From Kutzneria buriramensis (GTDB lineage Bacteria > Actinomycetota > Actinomycetes > Mycobacteriales > Pseudonocardiaceae), in assembly GCF_003387475.1 (NCBI RefSeq), contig NZ_QUNO01000038.1, positions 1 to 51,273 on the forward strand: DNA of 51,273 nucleotides, in the 5' to 3' direction. Within the stretch, counting starts at the first letter, position 1. Each line of letters opens with the position of its first letter. A model generated the notes under the pieces. That model saw only the letters and a list, made by a program, of their open reading frames with translations. It was not told the origin of the DNA and ran no database searches. The position numbers and the translations under genes are program-made. This document shows, one piece after another, positions 22,927-31,223 of the stretch.

Positions 22927-24132
22927 TCAGACCTCGACGCCCAGGCGGCCGGCGAGCTCCAGCAGCGGCCGGTCGACCTGGCGCTGCTGGTCGACCAGCT
23001 CGGCGACCACCTGCTTGGGCAGCGACTGGTAGGGCAGCCAGTCCGGCGCCATGTCCTCCATCGTCAGCAGCGTGGTCAGCGCGTCCTTGCCCTGCCCGGT
23101 CCGGGTCTGGCACAGCGCGACGTCGGCGAGGTGGCGGGCCCGGGTCGCCAAAGGCAGCGGCGCTTCGCGCGGCAGCGTCCGGGCGATGTCCAGCGCGGTG
23201 TCGTAGTTCTCGAGCACCACCGCGCAGTCGGTCTTCAACATGACGACCTTGGCCGGCCCGAACACCGACTGGTGCTCGCTGCGCTCGTAGCCGACCCGGC
23301 CGGCCGTCTCGCCGGCGACGGCGAGCAATTCCTCGGTGTCGCCGGGCAGCTCGGCCCGCGCGGCCGCCGTCGCCGCGGTGACCGTGAGCAGGCCGTAGGC
23401 GGTGAGCTGGCCCAGCGGCGCGTCGCCGGCCGGCTCGATCCCGCGGGCGGCCGTGAGCGCCACCCGCTGCGCCTCCGGGAAACGGCCCTGCACGAGCAGT
23501 TGCCAGCTGCGGGAGATGCGCAGCGCGGCCGCGAGCAGTTCGTCGGTGCCGCTGTTGGCGGCCTTGACGGCCTCGGACAGCGCCATCCACGCCAGGTCGG
23601 GCTGTGCCAGGTGCACCATGCAGTCGCCGGCGGCCTGCAACACCCGCGCCAAGGCCTCGGCGGCCGCCGGCTGCTCGGCGACCGGGACGGCGCGCACGGT
23701 CGCCCGGATCTGCGGGATCGCGGTCGGCAGCAGCCGGGCCAGCTGCTCGAAGCGGCCGGACCAGTAGCAGCCCCACAGGTAGTCGGCGGTCCGCTCGGCG
23801 TCGCGCAGGGTCAGCGGCTCGACCGGTTCGAGCTCGTCGACCAGGTCGTCGTCGACCGGGGTGAGCGCACGCCTGATGGCCAGGATGCCCTCGGCGTTCG
23901 GGTCGGCGCTGGGCAGCGTGTCCGGCTTGGCCAGCAGCCACGCCACGGTGGTGTCCAACGCCGCGGCGACCTTCTGCAGCAGGGGCACGGTCGGCACCCG
24001 TCGGCCCTGCTCCAGCGACTCGACCGTGTGCACGCTGATGCCGGCCTTCGCGGCCAGCTCGCCGCGCTTCATGCCCGCCTTGGTGCGCTTGTGCTCGACC
24101 CGCGCGCCCAGGCTGAGGGGTTCGTTGTCCAT
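22927..24132 (-). CDS. XRE regulator with TPR-like C-terminal domain
   Basis: 401 residues from ATG 24132; ATG 24144 is an alternative. The N-terminal helix-turn-helix is clear (ELAAKAGISVHTVESLEQGR, about residues 24-43, then PTVPLLQKVAAALDTTVAWL). The remaining 320 residues are alternating helices in TPR-like style (VLQAAGDCMVHLAQPDLAWM, RISRSWQLLVQGRFPEAQR), the usual ligand or peptide-binding part of such regulators. Three palindromes lie upstream at 24351..24408. They are probably its operators and possibly also the sites at 25707. Confidence 0.8.
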   Translation of the reverse strand: MDNEPLSLGARVEHKRTKAGMKRGELAAKAGISVHTVESLEQGRRVPTVPLLQKVAAALDTTVAWLLAKPDTLPSADPNAEGILAIRRALTPVDDDLVDELEPVEPLTLRDAERTADYLWGCYWSGRFEQLARLLPTAIPQIRATVRAVPVAEQPAAAEALARVLQAAGDCMVHLAQPDLAWMALSEAVKAANSGTDELLAAALRISRSWQLLVQGRFPEAQRVALTAARGIEPAGDAPLGQLTAYGLLTVTAATAAARAELPGDTEELLAVAGETAGRVGYERSEHQSVFGPAKVVMLKTDCAVVLENYDTALDIARTLPREAPLPLATRARHLADVALCQTRTGQGKDALTTLLTMEDMAPDWLPYQSLPKQVVAELVDQQRQVDRPLLELAGRLGVEV

Positions 24133-24350
24133 CTCGACCACCATCTCCGTCGGCGTTCCCAGCGTGCCAGAGCCGCCATCGACGACGGAGGCCGCGCCCT
24201 GCCCGCCGACCTGCTCCCACCCACTTGGCCGATCCGCCGGCGCCGCCCGCCCGACCGCCACGCCCTCCGTCCAGGCTTCCCACCGGACGGGCACGCTCAC
24301 CCTGCCGCCGCGCCGGCTCACCACGAACTGCCGTGCACGCACCAGCTCTT

Positions 24351-24408
24351 GCACTTGAAGTGCGACCAGGAAATGAAACCTCAAGTTTCACGTATCGCGT
24401 AGCGATAC
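24351..24408. promoter_or_regulatory. Three-palindrome operator cluster, copy 1
   Basis: GCACTTGAAGTGC (24351..24363), TGAAAC-N5-GTTTCA (24374..24390) and GTATCGC-N3-GCGATAC (24392..24408), the last two one base apart. The second and third types recur at 25707..25741 in reverse order. It lies 220 bases upstream of the XRE-TPR gene start. Confidence 0.75.
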
Positions 24409-24722
24409 CATAGCTCAAAAGAGTTGATCTTGTGGCTAGATGAACGCCGCGCGCCCGGCTCCGGACACGCTCGCCACCAGCTCGTTCACGCCCCGTTGGC
24501 GGTGGTTTCGCGGCCTCACCGCGCGGAGCAAGATAGTGGATCAGCCGGGCTTACGCGGACCGCATCAGCACCTGTCGGCATGGCCGGCGCGGAGTGTCCG
24601 CCGCCGGCGTTCGGTGGCTGGCGAGGCGGAGCAAGATAGTGCGACAGATATCTTGTGCGGCCGCGCACGGAGGCCAGCGCGCCCCTCACGGCCGCGCGAC
24701 GGCCGGCGACTAACCTTGGCCG
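24409..24722. other. Non-coding stretch with a 16-bp direct repeat
   Basis: GCGGAGCAAGATAGTG occurs at 24523..24538 and 24626..24641. The second copy forms a hairpin with a nearby TATCTTG (about 24649). A -10-like TAACCT (24711..24716) ends six bases before ATG 24723. No gene is supported here. Confidence 0.6.
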
Positions 24723-24986
24723 ATGACGCACATGTCGTCCCAGTCCACCACTCCAGGCCAGGCTTGCGCGCTGTGCACCGAGCCGGCGATCGAGGTTCTC
24801 CCGGTGCTGCGCGAGACCGGCGCCGACGAGGTGTGGCCGGGTGTGCCGGTGTGCGCGACCCACAAGCGCGAGTTCGTCACCGATCAGTCCATCGTCGGCC
24901 GGTGCCTGCGCGGCAAGCACTACGGCCCGTGGGGCGCGCGGTGCTTCAGCCACGGCGACCGCTTCAACACGCCGATGGTCGGATAG
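24723..24986 (+). CDS. Small cysteine-rich protein
   Basis: 87 residues from ATG 24723, probably leaderless; ATG 24732 is possible. Cysteine/histidine pairs CALC (about residues 16-19), CATHKREF (about 44-51), CLRGKH and CFSHGD suggest two zinc sites. The layout resembles small zinc proteins of actinobacterial plasmids and phages. It converges with the gene at 25012. Confidence 0.65.
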   Translation: MTHMSSQSTTPGQACALCTEPAIEVLPVLRETGADEVWPGVPVCATHKREFVTDQSIVGRCLRGKHYGPWGARCFSHGDRFNTPMVG

Positions 24987-25011
24987 GACAGCGCCGCCAC
25001 GACCGCCGGCG

Positions 25012-25653
25012 TCAGCCGCGGCGCAGTAGTTCCGGCCGGTACACGCCGACGCCGGCCATCCCGCTCCGCGCCCGCTCCAACGCGTTCGCGAACACCCGCC
25101 TCGGCAGCCGCGGCGGCACCGCCGGCGTCGACTCCGGCGTGAGCAGCTGCTTGTAGGCGACCGGCTCGGCCCACTCCGGAGTCGCCTCGGGCCGACTCGC
25201 CGGCACGTAGCCGACGACGCCGTCCTCACGGACGACCTCGCGGATTTCTCGTTCGGCTGGCCAGCGTCGGCACGCTCGGACAAACGCGGCCTCCTGCAGC
25301 TTCGTGCGGCGCCGGTCGACGGCACGTTGCTCGGGGGTGCGCAGCGTGCGCTTGGTGGTCAGGCTGCGCTCCCGGGCCCGCTTGCCAACGGCCTGCCCGG
25401 TCACTCCCAACTCGCCGCCGATCTCGGCCCAGGTGTGCCCGTCGGGGGTGCGCTGCCGAGCTGCTTCGATCGCGCGGTCGATCTCCGCCTCGACGACGGC
25501 GAGCAACGCCTCGCGTGCGGCGTGTGCCGCACGTAGCCGCGTCAGCTCCGGCGTCGCCGGCGACCGCCCCCTGTCCCCGTACCCCTCGGCGGTCGCCAGG
25601 ACCCATGCCGCCACGGCGTCGGCGAGGACGCTGTCGTGGTCACCGGCGGACAC
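25012..25653 (-). CDS. Putative DNA-binding protein with a sigma/HTH-like helix pair
   Basis: 213 residues from GTG 25653. A helical N-terminal half (ELTRLRAAHAAREALLAVVE) leads to a helix-turn-helix (HTWAEIGGELGVTGQAVGKR, about residues 73-92) like region 4 of sigma factors or small phage regulators. The C-terminal part is basic and Pro-rich. The composite operator copy 2 lies 54 bases upstream, so it may be controlled by the XRE-TPR protein. Sigma activity is not claimed; region 2 is not visible. Confidence 0.65.
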   Translation of the reverse strand: MSAGDHDSVLADAVAAWVLATAEGYGDRGRSPATPELTRLRAAHAAREALLAVVEAEIDRAIEAARQRTPDGHTWAEIGGELGVTGQAVGKRARERSLTTKRTLRTPEQRAVDRRRTKLQEAAFVRACRRWPAEREIREVVREDGVVGYVPASRPEATPEWAEPVAYKQLLTPESTPAVPPRLPRRVFANALERARSGMAGVGVYRPELLRRG

Positions 25654-25706
25654 GAGCGTGTCCGTCTTCGGCGACAGAAATCATGATCGACCCCCTATGC
25701 ACACAG

Positions 25707-25741
25707 GTATCCCTCCGGGATACATGAAACTCCAGGTTTCA
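25707..25741. promoter_or_regulatory. Composite operator, copy 2
   Basis: GTATCCC-N3-GGGATAC (25707..25723) and TGAAAC-N5-GTTTCA (25725..25741), one base apart. It has the same two palindrome types as 24374..24408 but in reverse order, upstream of the minus-strand gene at 25653. Confidence 0.75.
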
Positions 25742-25804
25742 GCCGCCCATTGCGAAATGCCAGAGGTGTGTCGGAGTTCGATCATGTGCGAGGGCGCGTC
25801 GCCG

Positions 25805-25845
25805 GCGGGGGACCCCGTGGGCCTACCAGCGGGGGACCCCGTGGG
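25805..25845. repeat. Two 17-bp direct repeats
   Basis: GCGGGGGACCCCGTGGG at 25805..25821 and 25829..25845, period 24 bases, each containing the palindrome GGGGACCCC. They sit between composite operator copy 2 and the gene at 25996, in an otherwise empty 340-base gap. Confidence 0.7.
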
Positions 25846-25995
25846 ACGTCCTACTAGAGAGGAACTCCCAGGGTGCGGCCACGACGCAGGTCAGCGCCGC
25901 GCAAAGGGGTCCGCTGGTTCCCCAGACTCGATAGCCAAATCGGTAGATGACGGCCATCGGCTGCCCGGAGACGGCGGACACGGCAGGCTGAGGCC

Positions 25996-26745
25996 GTGAC
26001 CTTGACCGTGACGCCGCAGCTTCGCGCCGTGCCTGCCGGCCACGTGCTGGCCATCGCCGAGCGCGGCTTCACCGTGCTGCCGAAGGCCTTCGTCGACGAG
26101 CACGAGCACCTGGTGGTGCCGCTCGCCGAGCTCGCCGGCGACGAGCTGATCGCCGACGAGCGCGGCCGCCAGCGGCTGCCGGAGCCGGGCGTCGACGTCG
26201 TCGTAGTCGACGGCGAGAGCTGGGCGCAGGCGTGGTGGATTCCGCGCGCCGAGCTGCACACGCTGACCGCCGAGCAGGCGCCGGTCAGTGTGTGGGCCAC
26301 CAGGTCGGGCCGCTACCTGCGCCGGCACGCCGGCGGTGAGGGCCTGGCCGTGCCCGCGGCCGCGCGCTGGAGCGTGCTGGAGCAGCGCGCCGCCGGCGAG
26401 CTGCTCTACCGCGTCGACGAGCAGCATCTGGTCGATGACGGCTCGCGGCTGATGGCCGTGGTGCGCGCGGCCCGCGCCGCCGTCACCGCGGTCACCCTGC
26501 CGGTGGCCGGCGACGCCGCCGGCGAGGCGGAGGCCTTCGCCGCGCTGGCGACGTGGGTGGAACTGCTCAACCAGACGGTGGTGGCCGACCTACGCCGGCA
26601 GCGCGCCGGCGTCGCCGCCCGCGTCGCCGACCAGCACGACGGCGACCTGGAGGCGGTGGCGCGGGCGCTGAGCGTGCATCGGCCGGTCTCGCAATGGACG
26701 CTCAAGGACCTGCTGCGCCGCCGCGACACCACGCGACTGGCGTAG
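25996..26745 (+). CDS. Hypothetical protein
   Basis: 249 residues from GTG 25996. The N-terminal half is beta-rich (HVLAIAERGFTVLPKAFVDE, VDVVVVDGESWAQAWWIP), the C-terminal half helical with an Arg-rich end (EAVARALSVHRPVSQW, LLRRRDTTR). No known motif or membrane helix. Composition and codon bias are normal for the plasmid. Function unknown. Confidence 0.65.
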   Translation: MTLTVTPQLRAVPAGHVLAIAERGFTVLPKAFVDEHEHLVVPLAELAGDELIADERGRQRLPEPGVDVVVVDGESWAQAWWIPRAELHTLTAEQAPVSVWATRSGRYLRRHAGGEGLAVPAAARWSVLEQRAAGELLYRVDEQHLVDDGSRLMAVVRAARAAVTAVTLPVAGDAAGEAEAFAALATWVELLNQTVVADLRRQRAGVAARVADQHDGDLEAVARALSVHRPVSQWTLKDLLRRRDTTRLA

Positions 26746-26821
26746 TTGACACCCCTACCGTCGGCGCTGTGACCGGGCACACTCGAACGTCTGAGCGGTA
26801 GACCGACGTTGGGGGACGGAG

Positions 26822-27391
26822 ATGCTCGACGAGAGCCGACGCGACGACATCGGCTGGCTGATCGCCACCTACGACCAGCTGGTCGACCAGGCGACATCGC
26901 AACAGCGCGACGAGGACCTGGCCGTGGTGCAGCGCTGGCTGCGCCGGGTCACCGGGATGCCCACCATCAGCGCGGCGCTGGACGCCGCCCGCCGGCTGAC
27001 CCGGCACGGCAGTCCCTTCGTCGCGCCGGTCGTGCCGGAGCAGGCCCGGCGCGACACTCGGCGACGTGCTCAGCACGGCGTGGTGCCGGCGCTGACCGAC
27101 GAGACCGCCGCCGAGTTGGAGCGGCTGCTGGCCGAGTTGGGTGACAGCCCGCGGGGCCGTCGGCCCACTGCAGCGGAGCGTGCGCAGAACGAGCGTGTCC
27201 GGCAACGGATTCACGAGCTGACCGGCTTCACCCGCATCTCGGCGGCCCACCACGCGCTGGACAGCTACGTGAAGCGCCGCGACGGCGTCCGCAAGTTCAT
27301 CCCGACCAAGTCCTACGCCGAAGGCCCCGGCCGGAAGCCACCACGGATCACCATCGTCGGTGGTGGCGCACCTGGCGGCGGACGGCGGTGA
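26822..27391 (+). CDS. Hypothetical protein with an internal duplication
   Basis: 189 residues from ATG 26822 behind GGGGGACGGAG. Two similar helical units are visible: RWLRRVTGMPTISAALDAAR (about residues 39-58) and RIHELTGFTRISAAHHALDS (about 129-148), each preceded by a charged stretch. The C-terminus is basic and Gly-rich. The repeated TG-x-x-x-ISAA pattern suggests a tandem of one small domain. Function unknown. A strong hairpin follows. Confidence 0.7.
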   Translation: MLDESRRDDIGWLIATYDQLVDQATSQQRDEDLAVVQRWLRRVTGMPTISAALDAARRLTRHGSPFVAPVVPEQARRDTRRRAQHGVVPALTDETAAELERLLAELGDSPRGRRPTAAERAQNERVRQRIHELTGFTRISAAHHALDSYVKRRDGVRKFIPTKSYAEGPGRKPPRITIVGGGAPGGGRR

Positions 27392-27435
27392 CGCCCCCAC
27401 CCCAGCATCGGCAGCGAGTACTCCCGAGATGCGAG

Positions 27436-27467
27436 GAAGGGGACGTGCGCGTCGGCACGTCCCCTTC
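27436..27467. terminator. Hairpin terminator
   Basis: Perfect 13-base arms (GAAGGGGACGTGC on the left) around six bases, between two convergent genes (stops at 27391 and 27503). Confidence 0.7.
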
Positions 27468-27502
27468 GTTGATCGTTTGCTACCTGGCCCGGCCTCGACG
27501 CA

Positions 27503-27742
27503 CTAGTGGCCGCGGTTGTGCAGGGCGAGGAAGGCGACTGCCATCGTGCCCAGGCCAGCGAGCACGGCGCCGGGGATGTTCCAGTACGCCCAGTACGTCA
27601 GCGCGCCCGACACGACGCCGGCCAGGAACGCGATCACCGCGATGATCGCGGTGCGGCCGCTCACCGGATCCTGCGGCGGCACCGGTGTGGGCGGCTGCTG
27701 ATGACAAACGCACGCACAGCCCGGGGTGCAGGACCCGCTCAT
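27503..27742 (-). CDS. Small two-helix membrane protein
   Basis: 79 residues from ATG 27742, which overlaps the preceding stop (ATGA). The cysteine-rich start (CTPGCACVCHQQ) precedes two hydrophobic segments (AIIAVIAFLAGVVSGALTYW and IPGAVLAGLGTMAVAFLAL). It is translationally coupled to the XRE regulator upstream. It may be a small regulated membrane protein; function unknown. Confidence 0.65.
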   Translation of the reverse strand: MSGSCTPGCACVCHQQPPTPVPPQDPVSGRTAIIAVIAFLAGVVSGALTYWAYWNIPGAVLAGLGTMAVAFLALHNRGH

Positions 27743-28365
27743 ACCGCCACCTGCCTGCGTTCTTCCGCAAGCACATTACGGGCGGTAAGCAACTTCGCCC
27801 TGATCGTCGCGTTGACGCCGACGACGGACAGGAACGCTACCAACGCCTTGTCCGACGGCAACTTCTTGCCGCTGAGCATCCGGTTGATGGTCGAGGTCGA
27901 CACCGAGCCGTCCGCGGTCTTGTCGTGTCGGCTGAGCATCGCGACCGAGTCCGGCGTGAGCTCGTACCGGTGGTTGTTGTCGACCAGGTAGGCGCGCAGG
28001 ACCGTCGCGAGCTCGGCGACCGTCTGCGGATTGGGGAAGATCAGGTCCTTCGGCTGTAAGCCCAGGTCTTCGATCGCGGCGAGGCGCCACAGCGTGTCGG
28101 CGCGCGCCACGGTCTCCTTGTTTCCGGTGAGCCTCGCGAGCTGCCTGACGAGTTTGCGGTTCGGCAGCGCGGTGCCGTTGAGCGCCTTCGACAGTGTGCT
28201 GACGCTGACATCGCAGCGGTACGCAGCCTCGCGCAGAGTCTTGTGGTCGAGGCAATCACGCAGGTACAGCTTCAGCTTCGCGACGGCGGTGCCGTCATCG
28301 ATCAGCGGCGTGATGCGCCGCCCTGCTCCCAGCTGCAGTCTCACCGCAGCCTTGCGTCCGATCAT
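27739..28365 (-). CDS. XRE-like regulator with two helix-turn-helix regions
   Basis: 208 residues from ATG 28365, chosen for the GAGAGACGGG upstream; ATG 28383 would add six residues. First HTH: LREAAYRCDVSVSTLSKALN (about residues 45-64). A second similar region near the C-terminus, VSTSTINRMLSGKKLPSDKA (about 154-173), followed by a helix. Two HTHs in one chain suggest a protein that binds paired operators; GCCTG-TC-CAGGC lies just upstream near 28387. Confidence 0.7.
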   Translation of the reverse strand: MIGRKAAVRLQLGAGRRITPLIDDGTAVAKLKLYLRDCLDHKTLREAAYRCDVSVSTLSKALNGTALPNRKLVRQLARLTGNKETVARADTLWRLAAIEDLGLQPKDLIFPNPQTVAELATVLRAYLVDNNHRYELTPDSVAMLSRHDKTADGSVSTSTINRMLSGKKLPSDKALVAFLSVVGVNATIRAKLLTARNVLAEERRQVAV

Positions 28366-29154
28366 GGTGACCCGTCTCTCCATAGTGCCTGTCCAGGCGA
28401 GGTGGCGGCCGTCCGCGAAGTCGGGGTGCGATGGATTCCCGTCCAATCACACCTGCGGAGGAGACCGTGAACCTCACAAGGGTCACCCACGGATGCCGTT
28501 CCTGGCAATCAATCTGCGTCACGGCGCGAACATTCAGCGCCGCATCAGTCAATCGGGTAAATGTTTCGCCATGCTGCGCGCGCGCGGCCATCGGCCATGG
28601 GGTTGACCTGCGCAGATGTGATGCATTTGTTTCGCCGTACTGTCATTTCACACCACGTGCAGGGTGGTGGCTTGCATTCTCTCCTGGCACGCAATGGGGC
28701 CCGAAACTCACCGAGAAGTCTGTCCAGGCGAGATGAAGGCACCGAGGAGGCTCGTTCCCGCGGGTCCTCCTCACCATCTTCGCGGTGCTGGCCACCGCGC
28801 ATGTCAGACCGTTTGCCGCTGTTGAACCGCACCGACGCGGCCTTGCCCGGTGATTCCTGCACGTGCTGGCGTTGCACCGAAACACCAGCCGCAGTTCGGA
28901 CAGCTCGCCCAACGCCCCACCCGCCGCCGGCCGCCTGGATGCGCTGGCGCAGGTAGGCGGCGAGGTCCGCTGCGCTGACCTGCTGCGGCGTGGCCGGCGG
29001 CACCAGCAGCTGCGCGAGGAGACGGACGGTTGCCAGCACCGGTGGCGCGGTGCCGGCGATCTTCAGCTCCCGCAGGGGCGGCTAGCTACCGTCCAAGCCG
29101 GGCCGATCGTTCGGCGGATTTCGTCGTTCGCGTGGATGTTGGTTGATTACCACC
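28366..29154. other. Long intergenic stretch with a decayed gene remnant
   Basis: No intact gene is supported in nearly 790 bases. CTGTCCAGGCGAG occurs twice (28389..28401 and 28720..28732). On the minus strand, about 29080..28930 reads as a plausible protein fragment (VLATVRLLAQLLVPPATPQQ, then DLAAYLRQRIQAAGGG) with no start codon, and the matching sense then continues in another frame (GELSELRLVFRCNASTC). I read this as a broken gene remnant; its family is unknown. Base composition in 28440-28700 is less GC-rich than the neighbours. Confidence 0.4.
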
Positions 29155-29895
29155 ATGAGCGTGGGGGACGACGGGTGGTCGATCACGCAGGTGACGCCTC
29201 CGGTGGGATGGTGGGTGCCGGTGGTGACCAGTGTGTTCGCACTGGTGGCCAGCGCGACGGCGGTGCTGCCGCGCGTGCTGTGGTCGCGCCACGTCACCGT
29301 CGGCCTCAACCTGCTCAACGTGGTGACCACCGTCGGACACGAAGCTGGGCACGCGTTGGCCAGCTGTCTGACCGGCGGCGGGGTCTGGGTGATCCAGGTG
29401 TACACACCGGACTCAGGCGTCACGCACCTCTGGCATCCGTCCCGGCTGAGCTCGATCGTCACGAGCGTGGCCGGCTACGCGTTGCCGCCGCTGGCCGGGC
29501 TCGGCGCCGCGACGCTGCTGGCCCGCGGTCACGCCCCGATGCTGCTGGCGCTGACGGTCGCGGCGATGCTGCTGATCCTGGTCGTCACCCGGGACCGGAT
29601 CACGTTGGCCAGCGTGGTCGCCATCGGCGTGGTGGCGGGCGCGTCGCTGTACTGGGGACCGGTGTGGCTCCAGCAGTGGATCGCCTACGGCGAGACGTGG
29701 CTGCTGCTGTTCGGCGAGGCGTTCGGAGTGCTGGTGATCACGCTCAACCGCGTCCGCAGGGGCTTCGCCGACCGCAGCGACGACGCGGCGGACCTGGCGC
29801 GGGCGACCCGCATCCCCAGCGTGGTGTGGCTCGCGGCCTGGTTGGCCCTGAGCGGCTGGGTGCTGTGGATCGCGATCCCGATGCTGTGGCCCTGA
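29155..29895 (+). CDS. M50B-like membrane zinc peptidase
   Basis: 246 residues from ATG 29155. The metal-binding motif HEAGHALA lies at about residues 62-69, after a first TM segment, followed by LTGGGVWVIQVY and a Gly/Ser segment (SIVTSVAGYALPPLAGLGAA), the order seen in M50B-like peptidases (the HExxH-bearing relatives of site-2 proteases). At least six hydrophobic segments are present. Substrates cannot be inferred; host members may cut membrane-bound regulators. It is unusual on a plasmid. Confidence 0.75.
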   Translation: MSVGDDGWSITQVTPPVGWWVPVVTSVFALVASATAVLPRVLWSRHVTVGLNLLNVVTTVGHEAGHALASCLTGGGVWVIQVYTPDSGVTHLWHPSRLSSIVTSVAGYALPPLAGLGAATLLARGHAPMLLALTVAAMLLILVVTRDRITLASVVAIGVVAGASLYWGPVWLQQWIAYGETWLLLFGEAFGVLVITLNRVRRGFADRSDDAADLARATRIPSVVWLAAWLALSGWVLWIAIPMLWP

Positions 29896-30001
29896 CGGCG
29901 CGCGACAGGATCTCGGCAAGGCCATTCACCCGATCGGGAGAAGCGCGGCCATCCTCAAGTTCACACATAAAATTCGGCGTTCGTCCGATAGGATGGACCG
30001 C

Positions 30002-30529
30002 ATGCGGACCAGCTCAGCGAACGCGTTCTCGGATGGCCAGGCCACGGTGCTTCTGGCCGATCTTGTCGCCCAGATCGACGCCGGCGGCGACATTGACGTG
30101 AACGCCGCGCGGGAGTTCTTGGCCAACCAGCCGCCCAACGACCCGGGGGACCGAGGGGCAGTGGCGCAATGGCTGGGCCGGCTCTGTGTCGAAGCCTCAG
30201 ACAAGGTCACCACAACCTGGATTCCGCGGAACGTCGCCAGCGCGGCTGCGACGATTCTGTGGCAACACGGCATTGATCACAAGCTGAATGTGAGCCCAGT
30301 GGACAAAGGGCTGGAGCGTCTGGTTTTCTCGCCGGTCGACGGTGTGACGATCGGTGGCTCTGCTCGCCGTATCAACAGCAGCAACATCGAAGAGGTCGCC
30401 CTCTGGCTGGGTATCGACACCGCGGTCGACCCGGCTGCCACCGAGCTCGAAACGGCAGGCGGCCCGGCTCACATCGGCGACATCATCGAACGCGCCGAGA
30501 GCGGCTCCGTCAAGGTGCTCGCCGCCTAG
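30002..30529 (+). CDS. Hypothetical protein with a strong promoter and terminator
   Basis: 175 residues from ATG 30002; TAGGAT (29989..29994) ends 7 bases before it, so the mRNA is probably leaderless. Helical and soluble (ATVLLADLVAQIDAGGDI, VASAAATILWQHGIDHKL), then a region of short strands. No recognised motif. A near-perfect terminator follows, so it is a self-contained unit. Codon use is less GC-biased than neighbours, a hint of transfer from another source. Confidence 0.7.
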   Translation: MRTSSANAFSDGQATVLLADLVAQIDAGGDIDVNAAREFLANQPPNDPGDRGAVAQWLGRLCVEASDKVTTTWIPRNVASAAATILWQHGIDHKLNVSPVDKGLERLVFSPVDGVTIGGSARRINSSNIEEVALWLGIDTAVDPAATELETAGGPAHIGDIIERAESGSVKVLAA

Positions 30530-30540
30530 CCAGGCTCGCA

Positions 30541-30581
30541 ATAGGAAAGGCCCCGCCGACGTTCGGCGGGGCCTTTCCTAT
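30541..30581. terminator. Strong bidirectional terminator
   Basis: Eighteen-base perfect arms (ATAGGAAAGGCCCCGCCG on the left) around five bases, followed by TTTCC-like sequence, between the convergent genes ending at 30529 and 30596. Confidence 0.85.
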
Positions 30582-30595
30582 TTCCTGGGTAATGG

Positions 30596-31183
30596 TCACG
30601 TCGGGAGCCGAACGGATTCCACCTGGCGTGGCTGCGCGAACAGGCTGGGCACGCCCGCCGGCGGCGGGGCGATGACGGCCTCCTCGGCCGCGCCGTCTGT
30701 GGCGTCCAGCAGCTGGTTCCGCCGCATCGTCAGCTCCGCGAGCAGCCCCTGGGCGCTGGCCAACTCGTTCCGGTCGGCCAGCCGAGCACGGAGCATGATC
30801 CACACGGCGGCCGCGCTGACCGCCGAGACCGCCATCATCACGACCACGATCGGCGCCGGCCAGGACTGTGCCAGGGCCAGGACCGTGACCACGGCCGCGA
30901 TCACGCCGGCGGCACTGGTGTTGAGGAACCGGCTTACCGTGATCTTGTCCAGCGCCTCCGACGCCCGCCGCACCCGCCGGAACGCCGCGTCGATGGCCTC
31001 GTCGAGCTGGAGCAGCTGCGGCGTGATCGCCTGCAACGCCAGCGACGTGCGCGTGAGCTTGTTGATCCGCTGCTGATACAGCACCGCCAGGTCCGAGCCC
31101 GGCTCCTGCGCGTCGCGCCACTGCGTCTGCTGGATGACACGGCCCAGCATCTGCTCCTGCAGAGTCTCGTACTGGTTCTCCAC
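30596..31183 (-). CDS. Membrane protein at the end of the transfer operon
   Basis: 195 residues from GTG 31183 behind CGAGGAGTAG; the longer frame to 31228 runs into the repeat region. A helical, charged N-terminal half (QYETLQEQMLGRVIQQTQW, LDEAIDAAFRRVRRASEALD) is followed by two TM segments (about residues 90-108 and 110-131), then a soluble tail. The pattern fits the small Spd-like proteins that help plasmid spread in mycelia, though no specific family is recognised. Confidence 0.65.
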   Translation of the reverse strand: MENQYETLQEQMLGRVIQQTQWRDAQEPGSDLAVLYQQRINKLTRTSLALQAITPQLLQLDEAIDAAFRRVRRASEALDKITVSRFLNTSAAGVIAAVVTVLALAQSWPAPIVVVMMAVSAVSAAAVWIMLRARLADRNELASAQGLLAELTMRRNQLLDATDGAAEEAVIAPPPAGVPSLFAQPRQVESVRLPT

Positions 31184-31223
31184 CGCTCTACTCCTCGTTA
31201 CCGTGGGTGATGGCCTGGGGGTG

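Noticed and set aside
22418-24418. A 666-residue minus-strand frame over the XRE-TPR gene
   Set aside because: Only its last 168 residues look like protein; the rest is an alternative frame of the regulator.
25012-25653. ECF sigma factor that could serve the start-associated repeats
   Set aside because: Only one helix-turn-helix is visible; no sigma region 2 was recognised.
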